DNA of 64,000 nt from Bacteroidales bacterium (GTDB lineage Bacteria; Bacteroidota; Bacteroidia; Bacteroidales; F082), in NCBI GenBank assembly GCA_017466405.1, contig JAFTUF010000060.1, forward strand, positions 1 to 64,000. The letters run 5' to 3'. The notes beneath the pieces are model-generated. The model had not been told where the DNA came from. It saw nothing but the letters and a program-made list of their open reading frames with translations, and did not search any database. The translations under genes and the position numbers were made by a program. Positions 57,663 through 64,000 of this stretch are shown in pieces (position 1 is the first letter of the stretch; each line of letters opens with the position of its first letter).

Positions 57663-59966
57663 ATGAAATATGTATTAGCTTTATTTTTAAGTGCTTGCTT
57701 AGCTTTATCATCATACGCTAAGTCAGATGAAGTAGGTCAGAATGTAGATGTGAAACATTATGAGATTCATCTCAACGAAATCAATATCTCTGAGAGAACT
57801 CTCGACGCCACTACCATAGTGACTCTCACCTCTCTCGCATCTCTCGACAAGATAGAATTAGAACTCAAAAGCCTTAACGTCACTGCCGTCACAGCAGACA
57901 ACGCTGCTGTGGAAAGTTTCTCTCAAGACGGCGACATACTCACGATAAACCTTACATCTCCACTAGCAGAGAACTCGACAGTATCTTTCACAATAGATTA
58001 CAGCGGAAGTACTTTCAACGAAAGTTGGGGAGGAATACACTGGAGCAACGACTACGTCTATAACCTCGGCGTCGGCTTCGACAGTCAGCCTCATAATCTT
58101 GGAAAGACATGGTTCCCTTGCGTAGATAACTTCACCGATAAAGCTTCTTACGATTTGTTCATCACTTATCCTGAAGATATGCTTTCATCATGCGGCGGAC
58201 TTCTCGAAGAGACAAAAAACAACAACGACGGAACAAAAACCGACCACTGGGTTATGAGTCAAGAGATTGCTACATATCTCATCTCTTTCGCTATCGGCGA
58301 TTTCGTTTTGTGGGAAGACACTTACCAAGGCATCGAACGCGACATTCCAATCAACGTCTATGCTAAGTCGAATCAGATAGATAAGGTGGCGACGACATTC
58401 GCTAACACTAAAGCCTTCGCCGCTTTCTTCGAAAGTCAGTTCGGACCTTATCCTTTCAACAGAATATCTTACGTCAGCACTGGTCTCGGCTGCATGGAAC
58501 ACGTCGATAACATAGCTCTCTCTAGTTCTTTGATAACAGGAACTACAAATATGAACAGCGACTTCTTCATCTCACACGAGATGTCACACTCATGGTTCGG
58601 TAATAAAGTAACTTGCGCTACCGCTGCCGATATGTGGCTCAACGAAGGCTTCGCTACTTTCTGTAACAACTACTATTTCACAGAGTTCTACGGCGACGAC
58701 TTCTATTACGATGTTATGGACGAACTCATCGACGACATCATCATGTCGTGCCATACCAAAGAAGGCTGGCTTCCTCTGAACGAACTTCCTCTAGACATCA
58801 CTTACGGAACGATGGCATACGACAAAGGCGCTGTCGTGGCTCACAGTTTGATGAACTATCTCGGAAGAGAGACTTTCAGCGACGCTATGAAATATTATCT
58901 CAACAAGTTCAACGCTAAATCCGCATCGTCGGAAGATTTATGCGAGGCATTGTCGGAAGCGACAGGTTTGAATATGAACGACTTCTTCGAAGCTTGGGTT
59001 TATAATCCAGGAAGTCCTGTATATTACGTCCAATATTTCACAGTGGAACCTAATGGCGATAAATACGATGTTCAAGTTAATATGATTCAAGATCATAGAG
59101 GAGCAGATTATATTGGCAACGGAGCTCGTTTTGAGATAAGCTTCATCGATGAAGACTGGAATATGCATAGCGAGATGGTAAGCTGGGATGGCAAGTCTGG
59201 TACAATAACAAAGACATTAGACTTTGAACCTGTTGCAATATTCTGCGACGTAAACAATAAATTTGCTGATGCCTCTCACGAAGAGACTTTCGTCATTAAA
59301 CAAAATGGCAGCAAGGACTTTAGCGCTGCTAAATTCAAGGCTATAGTGGAAGAAGTCAGCGACTCTACATTGCTGCGTATAGAACATCGCTGGGTGGGAC
59401 CTACTACCGTCGGCGAGATACCAGAAGGACTGACGATATCATCGGATCGTTATTGGACAATACATCGTCTCGATAAAGGCGAGTCTAAGATAAAAGGCGA
59501 GTTCCAATATCAAGACGCTGTAAACTACGAAGAAAATCTTATCGTCTCTCCAAACGACTCTATAGTTCTTTTATATCGTCCTGACGGCTCGCAACAGTGG
59601 CGTTCAATAGATTACGTCTTCCAAGGTCTGAGCAACTACGGAAGAATGACACTCGACGATGTAATGAGCGGCGACTATGTACTTGGAATGTGGGACGAAG
59701 AACACGCTTCAATAATAGAGACAGAATCAGATTCTAACATCAATATTTATCCTAATCCTGCAGAAGGGAAGATTAATATTGAATTGAAAAACGACATCAA
59801 AGGAAAAGTCACCATCTGTAATCAGTTAGGACAAATTGTTAGAGAAATGAAAATCAACGATAAAAACATGACGATATATTTTGACGGATTAACATCAGGA
59901 ATTTATACCGTCAATGTTATGAATAGAAAGAATATCGTTTATAGCGAGAAGGTCGTTGTGAAATAA
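57663..59966 (+). CDS. Secreted M1 aminopeptidase with T9SS sorting domain
   Basis: Gluzincin aminopeptidase, 767 residues. The signal peptide ends at about residue 20 (SSYAK). The zinc site is HEMSH (305-309) with Glu328 in MWLNEGFATF (HExxHx18E). The exopeptidase motif is GCMEH (about 278-282). After the catalytic part and a linker, the last 75 residues (INIYPNPAEGKINIEL...VYSEKVVVK) form a T9SS domain. The enzyme is likely surface-exposed or secreted and removes N-terminal residues from peptides made by the endopeptidases encoded nearby. Confidence 0.93.
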   Translation: MKYVLALFLSACLALSSYAKSDEVGQNVDVKHYEIHLNEINISERTLDATTIVTLTSLASLDKIELELKSLNVTAVTADNAAVESFSQDGDILTINLTSPLAENSTVSFTIDYSGSTFNESWGGIHWSNDYVYNLGVGFDSQPHNLGKTWFPCVDNFTDKASYDLFITYPEDMLSSCGGLLEETKNNNDGTKTDHWVMSQEIATYLISFAIGDFVLWEDTYQGIERDIPINVYAKSNQIDKVATTFANTKAFAAFFESQFGPYPFNRISYVSTGLGCMEHVDNIALSSSLITGTTNMNSDFFISHEMSHSWFGNKVTCATAADMWLNEGFATFCNNYYFTEFYGDDFYYDVMDELIDDIIMSCHTKEGWLPLNELPLDITYGTMAYDKGAVVAHSLMNYLGRETFSDAMKYYLNKFNAKSASSEDLCEALSEATGLNMNDFFEAWVYNPGSPVYYVQYFTVEPNGDKYDVQVNMIQDHRGADYIGNGARFEISFIDEDWNMHSEMVSWDGKSGTITKTLDFEPVAIFCDVNNKFADASHEETFVIKQNGSKDFSAAKFKAIVEEVSDSTLLRIEHRWVGPTTVGEIPEGLTISSDRYWTIHRLDKGESKIKGEFQYQDAVNYEENLIVSPNDSIVLLYRPDGSQQWRSIDYVFQGLSNYGRMTLDDVMSGDYVLGMWDEEHASIIETESDSNINIYPNPAEGKINIELKNDIKGKVTICNQLGQIVREMKINDKNMTIYFDGLTSGIYTVNVMNRKNIVYSEKVVVK

Positions 59967-59986
59967 GAGATGTATCTCATAAAAAA

Positions 59987-60018
59987 ACAGGATTCCGTTC
60001 GGAACCCTGTTTTTTTTA
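59987..60018. terminator. Bidirectional terminator
   Basis: ACAGG-TTCC pairs with GGAA-CCTGT around GTTC with one A/C mismatch, flanked by an A run on the left and T run on the right. It serves the convergent M1 and rplY genes. Confidence 0.85.
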
Positions 60019-60032
60019 TAAACATCAAAAGA

Positions 60033-60605
60033 TTATTCTTCTGTTTCTTCTTCAGTTACAGCTGATTTCTTAGCTTTAACGTCGCAAACGATGTTGTTAG
60101 CTGCTACCAATGGGGTTACGTTTTCGATGTTGATGTCTTTAACTCTGATAGCTTGGTTGACGTTCAATTCTGAGATGTTAACCATAACGATAGCTGGGAG
60201 GTCTTTAATCAAACCTTTAACTTTAAGGCGAGGGATTCTCACTTTAAGTTTACCACCGCGCATAACGCCTGGTGATGTACCTTCTGTACGGACAGGAAGA
60301 GTAACTGTGATAGGTTTTTCTTCTGTTACTTCCAAGAAGTCAGCGTGGAGAACTTCGTCGCTGATTGGGTGATATTGTACGTCTTGGAGGATTGTGCGAT
60401 AGACTTGACCATCGATTGTGAAGTCGATGATGTATGTTTCAGGTGTGAAGAGGATAGTTTTGAAGCTCTTTTCCTCTGTGTAGAAACGTACTTCTCTACC
60501 GTTACCGTAAATGATACAAGGAACTAAACCTTGTGCACGCAATTTTTTAGCATCTTTTTTCCCTACGTTCTCGCGAAGAGAACCGCTCAATGATACTGAA
60601 TTCAT
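60033..60605 (-). CDS. rplY: 50S ribosomal protein L25, Ctc-type
   Basis: Binds 5S rRNA. N-terminal L25 fold (LSGSLRENVGKKDAKKLRAQGLVPCIIYG) with C-terminal TL5-like domain (EVTEEKPITVTLPVRTEGTSPGVMRGGKLKV...). Length 190 matches the long Ctc form. The acidic tail ends in EETEE. It follows prs on the same strand, the classical prs-rplY order, with a short family A hairpin between them. Confidence 0.94.
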   Translation of the reverse strand: MNSVSLSGSLRENVGKKDAKKLRAQGLVPCIIYGNGREVRFYTEEKSFKTILFTPETYIIDFTIDGQVYRTILQDVQYHPISDEVLHADFLEVTEEKPITVTLPVRTEGTSPGVMRGGKLKVRIPRLKVKGLIKDLPAIVMVNISELNVNQAIRVKDINIENVTPLVAANNIVCDVKAKKSAVTEEETEE

Positions 60606-60643
60606 AATTTAATTTTTAAAAAACTGTTAATAATTTATTTAAG

Positions 60644-60667
60644 TGGGCGTATTCGATACGCCCGTAC
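60644..60667. repeat. Family A short hairpin between prs and rplY
   Basis: GGGCGTATTCGATACGCCC is an 8-bp stem with a 3-nt loop, then GTACA. The type is GGGCGTAT/ATACGCCC. Confidence 0.75.
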
Positions 60668-60672
60668 ATTAT

Positions 60673-61608
60673 TTATTTCTTGAATAAGTCGCTCAATGAT
60701 TCGTAGTTTTCAACGCGTTTGATGACTTCTGCAAAGAGAGGAGCTGTTGAAAGCACGTGGATCTTGCTGCTTGGGTTTTCAATTGGAATAGTGTCTGTCA
60801 CGACTACTTCATCGAATACTGAGTTTTCGATTCTTTCCATTGCTTCGCCTGACAAGATTGGGTGTGTTGCGAAAGCGCGGACGCTGCGAGCACCATTATC
60901 TTTTATCAACTTGCCGGCTTTTGTGATTGTACCTGCTGTGTCGATCATGTCGTCGATGAGGATAACGTCTTTGTCTTTCACGTCACCGATGAGCAACATT
61001 TGTTCGATAGCGTTTGGTTTTGAACGTTGTTTGTGGCAGATTGAGAACACAGTGTTCAACATCTTAGCGTAAGAAGCAGCGCGGCGAGTACCACCTGCGT
61101 CTGGAGAAGCTACCATTAAATTAGGTAAGTTAAGGCTTTCGATATAAGGGACGAAAATCTTTGAAGCGAAGATGTTATCTACTGGGACGTTGAAGAAACC
61201 TTGGATTTGGTCGGCGTGGATGTCCATAGTGATGACACGTGTTACGCCTGCTGTTGTCAACAAGTCAGCCATCAATTTAGCAGCGATGCTGATACGTGGA
61301 CGGTCTTTTCTATCTTGGCGTGCGAAACCGAAATAAGGTATTACAGCGATAATTCTACGAGCTGAAGCGCGTTTTGCTGCGTCAATCATCAACAACAATT
61401 CCATCATATTTTCGGTTGGTGGGAATGTTGATTGGATTAAGAATACGTCTCTTCCTCTAATGTTTTCTTCGAAACTAGGTTGGAATTCACCGTCGGAAAA
61501 AACTAATACGCTTGATTCTCCGAGAGGTTTGCCATAATACTTAGCGATTTCATCAGCTAAATAGCGTGTGGCTCTACCTGAAAAAATTGATACTAAAGGC
61601 TGTTGCAT
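60673..61608 (-). CDS. prs: Ribose-phosphate pyrophosphokinase
   Basis: Makes PRPP from ribose 5-phosphate and ATP for purine, pyrimidine, His, Trp and NAD synthesis. Motifs: IFSGRATRYLADEIAKYYG, FSDGEFQPSFEENIRGRDVFLIQS, RRIIAVIPYFGFARQDRKDRPR, DIHADQIQGFF and the PRPP loop DVILIDDMIDTAGTI. Length 311 is normal. Start at ATG 61608, with a -7 box at 61640-61647. Confidence 0.96.
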   Translation of the reverse strand: MQQPLVSIFSGRATRYLADEIAKYYGKPLGESSVLVFSDGEFQPSFEENIRGRDVFLIQSTFPPTENMMELLLMIDAAKRASARRIIAVIPYFGFARQDRKDRPRISIAAKLMADLLTTAGVTRVITMDIHADQIQGFFNVPVDNIFASKIFVPYIESLNLPNLMVASPDAGGTRRAASYAKMLNTVFSICHKQRSKPNAIEQMLLIGDVKDKDVILIDDMIDTAGTITKAGKLIKDNGARSVRAFATHPILSGEAMERIENSVFDEVVVTDTIPIENPSSKIHVLSTAPLFAEVIKRVENYESLSDLFKK

Positions 61609-61639
61609 GACATTAATTTATTGGGTTTGAAATTTTTTG

Positions 61640-61647
61640 CAAAAATA
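61640..61647 (-). promoter_or_regulatory. -7 box of prs (TATTTTTG)
   Basis: TAnnTTTG on the minus strand, predicting a leader of about 28 nt. The tRNA-Leu promoter lies 35 bp away on the other strand. Confidence 0.65.
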
Positions 61648-61681
61648 ATAAAATTTTTCTTTGCCGTAACAAAAAAATTAT

Positions 61682-61689
61682 TACTTTTG
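61682..61689 (+). promoter_or_regulatory. Promoter of tRNA-Leu (TACTTTTG, with TTTG at 61660-61663)
   Basis: A -7 box TAnnTTTG preceded by TTTG with 18 bp between, the best -33/-7 pair seen in the window. Transcription would start near 61693, about 24 nt before the mature tRNA. Confidence 0.75.
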
Positions 61690-61716
61690 CACTCGCAAAT
61701 GTTCATTGAAACTAAT

Positions 61717-61800
61717 GCCTAGGTGGCGGAATTGGTAGACGCGTCGGTCTCAAAAACCGATGAGGTAACACTCGTGCCGGTTCGATCCCGGCCCTGGGTA
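61717..61800 (+). tRNA. tRNA-Leu (anticodon CAA)
   Basis: 84 nt, class II. Acceptor GCCTAGG/CCTGGGT (with G-U pairs), anticodon stem TCGGT/ACCGA with loop CTCAAAA giving anticodon CAA (reads UUG), a variable arm (TGAGGTAACACTCG), and T arm GCCGG/CCGGC with TTCGATC. Discriminator A; CCA is not encoded. Confidence 0.95.
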
Positions 61801-61807
61801 CAACAAA

Positions 61808-61842
61808 GGCAGCTTCGTAAACCACGAGGCTGCTTTTTTTTT
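61808..61842 (+). terminator. Rho-independent terminator after tRNA-Leu
   Basis: GCAGCTTCGT pairs with ACGAGGCTGC around AAACC (one mismatch), followed by TTTTTTTTT. Confidence 0.92.
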
Positions 61843-61870
61843 AAGTCACCGAGTCGCTGAGTCAACAAGT
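61843..61870. repeat. AAGTCACCGAGTCGCTGAGTC tract
   Basis: Three to four octamer-like words as in 46689-46748, directly after the tRNA-Leu terminator. Confidence 0.7.
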
Positions 61871-61907
61871 AATAATTTACATTCGATATTTAAAGCATAT
61901 ATTTAAT

Positions 61908-62921
61908 ATGAAATCTCTTTTAGGCTTAACTCTATCTGAAATACAAGACATCGTCGCGCAACATGGTTTGCCGAAATTTACCGCTAAACAATTGACAGAA
62001 TGGCTCTATAAAAAACATTGCGGCAACTTCGACGAGATGTCTAATCTCTCTAAAACAACACGTCAGCTTCTATCAGAAAACTATACTACCGGCTACCGTA
62101 ACTTCCTTAATGTGCAGGAATCGAAAGACGGAACAAAGAAATATCTCTTCCCTGGCGCCGACGGTTTCATCGAATCTGCTTACATTCCTGATAAGGATCG
62201 CGCTACCTTGTGCATCTCTTCTCAAGTGGGTTGCAAGATGAACTGCCTTTTCTGCCAAACCGGAAAACAGGGCTTTCAAGAGAATCTCCCTGCAAGCGAC
62301 ATCTTGAATCAAATACTCAATCTTCCTGAAGTCGATAAACTGACCAACTTCGTCTTCATGGGAATGGGCGAGCCGATGAACAATTATGACAACCTCATGC
62401 GCACTCTCAACGTAATGACTTCCGACTGGGGTCTCGCCATGAGTCCGACTCGCATCACAGTCTCGACAGTGGGCGTGATACCTTATATGAAACGCTTCCT
62501 CGAAGAATCGAAATGCAACCTCGCAGTGAGTCTGCACTCTCCATTCCACGACGAACGTCTAAAGCTGATGCCTGTAGAGAAAGCTTATCCTATCAGAGAA
62601 GTGATTCACGCTATACGTCAGTACGACTGGAGCGGACAACGCCGCGTCTTCTTCGAGTATATCGTCTTCAAAGGTCTCAACGACACACCAGACCACATCA
62701 AAGAACTCGCTAAACAACTTGGCAGCCTCCGTTGCAGAGTCAACCTTATCCGATTCCACGACGTGCCTGGCGTAAATCTCAAGAGCCCGACAAATGAAGA
62801 CATGGTACGTTTCCGCGACCGCCTCAACGATAAAGGAATAATCGCAACGATACGCGCTTCAAGAGGTCAAGACATCGACGCTGCATGCGGATTGCTTTCA
62901 ACGAAGAATCTACAAAAATAA
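61908..62921 (+). CDS. rlmN: 23S rRNA (A2503-C2)/tRNA (A37-C2) methyltransferase
   Basis: Radical SAM enzyme methylating C2 of A2503 in 23S rRNA and A37 in some tRNAs. The cluster motif is C109xxxC113xxC116 (QVGCKMNCLFCQTG). Other signatures: GMGEPMNNYDN, ITVSTVGVIPYM, LAVSLHSPFHDERLKLMP and RVNLIRFHDVPG. The second catalytic Cys is C327 near the C-terminus (DIDAACGLLS). Length 337 is normal. Confidence 0.95.
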   Translation: MKSLLGLTLSEIQDIVAQHGLPKFTAKQLTEWLYKKHCGNFDEMSNLSKTTRQLLSENYTTGYRNFLNVQESKDGTKKYLFPGADGFIESAYIPDKDRATLCISSQVGCKMNCLFCQTGKQGFQENLPASDILNQILNLPEVDKLTNFVFMGMGEPMNNYDNLMRTLNVMTSDWGLAMSPTRITVSTVGVIPYMKRFLEESKCNLAVSLHSPFHDERLKLMPVEKAYPIREVIHAIRQYDWSGQRRVFFEYIVFKGLNDTPDHIKELAKQLGSLRCRVNLIRFHDVPGVNLKSPTNEDMVRFRDRLNDKGIIATIRASRGQDIDAACGLLSTKNLQK

Positions 62922-62955
62922 ATTATTATTTCGATAACTTGTAAATGTGTTCATC

Positions 62956-62989
62956 AATGAAATTTTCATTATCTTTGTAGGTAATGAAA
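62956..62989. promoter_or_regulatory. Palindromic operator-like site at the methyltransferase promoter
   Basis: AATGAAATTTTCATT (62956-62970) is a perfect 7-1-7 palindrome that overlaps the first base of the -7 box TATCTTTG (62970-62977). A second half-site AATGAAA lies at 62983-62989, next to the expected transcription start. The layout suits autoregulation by the methyltransferase or a control protein; the binding protein is unknown. Confidence 0.5.
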
Positions 62990-63026
62990 ATTTATTATTT
63001 TTTTACAGAAAACATATTATTTTACA

Positions 63027-64000
63027 ATGGCTTATAAAGCATCTGCAATAAATAATCGTCGTTATCTTGGCAATAAATATAAATTGCTTCCTTTTATAAG
63101 TAAGGTTGTTAACGAAAATTGTACGAATGTAGAAATATTTGCAGATTTATTTGCTGGAACAGGTGCGGTTTCTTCGGCTTTTCATGATAAGATAATAATA
63201 ACAAACGACTTATTATACAGCAATTATATCTGTAACGTCGCGTGGTTTGGTTCAGAACAGTTTGATAAGGAAAAAATTGAAAGCATTATTTTAGAATATA
63301 ATCTGAGTGATCCTGTGGAAGAAAATTATATGTCAATAAATTTTGCTGATACTTTTTTTAGTCGGAAGGATTGTGTGAAAATTGGATTTGTCAGAGATGA
63401 TATAGAAAAGAAATTCAATTCTGCCATTATCAATAAGCGAGAAAGAGCGTTGTTGATAACATCTTTATTATATGCTATGGATAGAATTGCCAATACCTGC
63501 GGACATTATGACGCTTACCGCCAAGGTGTAGAATACGACAAACATCTTGAATTGTGCTATCCAGATGCATCGAATGACAATAATTCCCAAAATAAATGTT
63601 ACAATATGGATATAAACCGTCTTGTAGATGATATTTATGCAGATTTGGTTTATTTAGATCCTCCTTATAATTCAAGACAGTATTGTGACGCATATCATTT
63701 GTTGGAAAATGTGGCCAGGTGGGAGAAACCAAAGGTAAAAGGTGTCGCAAGAAAAATGGACAGAAGTAATCTGAAAAGTAATTATTGCACGAGATTGGCG
63801 ACGGAAACTTTTGAAGATCTGATCGACAAACTTAATTGTAGATATATATTGTTATCTTATAACAATATGAGTAATAAAGGCAATGAACGCTCCAACGCAA
63901 AAATATCTGATGATGATATTTTTAGAATTTTAGCGGCTAAAGGTACAGTGAAGATTTTCTCAGAAGCATATAAGCCTTTCATGGCAGGAAAGTCAAATAT
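63027..64000 (+). CDS. D12-class N6-adenine DNA methyltransferase (3' end outside window)
   Basis: Transfers a methyl group from SAM to N6 of adenine in a DNA recognition site. The first 324 codons are visible. Conserved parts: YLGNKYKLLPFI near the N-terminus, motif I FADLFAGTGAVSSAF (about 37-51) for SAM binding, and motif IV DPPYNSRQYCDAYHLLENVARW with Asp211. This fits the COG3392-type D12 methyltransferases often paired with a type II restriction enzyme. No stop codon occurs before the window end, so length and any following restriction gene are unknown. Base composition is clearly more A/T-rich than its neighbours, consistent with acquisition by transfer. Confidence 0.88.
   Translation, partial: MAYKASAINNRRYLGNKYKLLPFISKVVNENCTNVEIFADLFAGTGAVSSAFHDKIIITNDLLYSNYICNVAWFGSEQFDKEKIESIILEYNLSDPVEENYMSINFADTFFSRKDCVKIGFVRDDIEKKFNSAIINKRERALLITSLLYAMDRIANTCGHYDAYRQGVEYDKHLELCYPDASNDNNSQNKCYNMDINRLVDDIYADLVYLDPPYNSRQYCDAYHLLENVARWEKPKVKGVARKMDRSNLKSNYCTRLATETFEDLIDKLNCRYILLSYNNMSNKGNERSNAKISDDDIFRILAAKGTVKIFSEAYKPFMAGKSN

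Noticed and set aside
58490-58515. GCMEH in the M1 peptidase as a damaged GxMEN motif
   Set aside because: GxMEH variants are common in Bacteroidota M1 enzymes, and the zinc site is intact.

Overview
The window reads as chromosomal DNA of a member of the Bacteroidales (phylum Bacteroidota), probably an uncultivated, peptide-fermenting, host-associated or anaerobic species. Support: several large secreted proteins end in type IX secretion (T9SS, Por) C-terminal sorting domains; promoters match the Bacteroidota -7 box TAnnTTTG; there is a heptaprenylglyceryl phosphate synthase (PcrB type), a BamA-like barrel, LptD/OstA/MCE envelope genes, and a P. gingivalis-like set of dipeptidyl peptidases. 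TGA is used as a normal stop.

Layout. 1-570: end of an insertion sequence that has cut a type II L-asparaginase gene after about 97 codons. 570-3860: BamA-like outer-membrane barrel, a repeat-rich protein of unknown function, and rsmI with an in-frame stop at codon 11. 3.9-21.3 kb: secreted M6 metalloprotease, O-acyltransferase, secreted subtilase, giant alpha-2-macroglobulin without the thioester motif, and DPP7-type S46 peptidase. 21.4-28.1 kb: M49-like peptidase lipoprotein, M50-like membrane protease, hemW, pcrB, DPP IV. 28.4-37.6 kb: secreted beta-propeller/FN3 protein, Rpn-family nuclease, and two tandem secreted subtilases. 37.7-48.6 kb: pth, thpR, sdaA, an envelope block (amidase, MCE/MlaD, OstA-like; divergent lptD), lytic transglycosylase, ridA. 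48.7-57.5 kb: lipoprotein-AsmA-MauE operon, tRNA-Ala, PIF1-like helicase, sensor kinase. 57.7-64 kb: secreted M1 peptidase, rplY, prs, tRNA-Leu, rlmN, and a D12-class adenine methyltransferase that runs off the end.

How the genes fit together: extracellular endopeptidases (M6, three S8, M1) exported by T9SS, periplasmic dipeptidyl peptidases (S46, S9/DPP IV, M49-like), and cytoplasmic amino-acid breakdown (SdaA; formerly asparaginase) form a plausible protein-to-amino-acid degradation route. A second theme is envelope building (LptD, OstA-like, MCE, AsmA, amidase, transglycosylase, BamA-like barrel).

The most unusual property of the window is its load of dispersed short repeats. A hairpin family (about 55-60 bp, arms ending GAGACGTATCAAT / ATTGATACGTCTC) occurs between many genes, and its arms differ in a compensatory way between copies. 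Heptamer tracts (TGTTGAC-like), octamer/word-like tracts (CTGAGAAT, GAGTCACC), a 73-74-bp repeat and a G-rich hexamer tract occur between genes and also inside reading frames, where they add Gln/Ser/Thr/Asn- or Gly/Asn/Asp-rich peptide inserts. No CRISPR array, prophage or secondary-metabolite cluster was seen.
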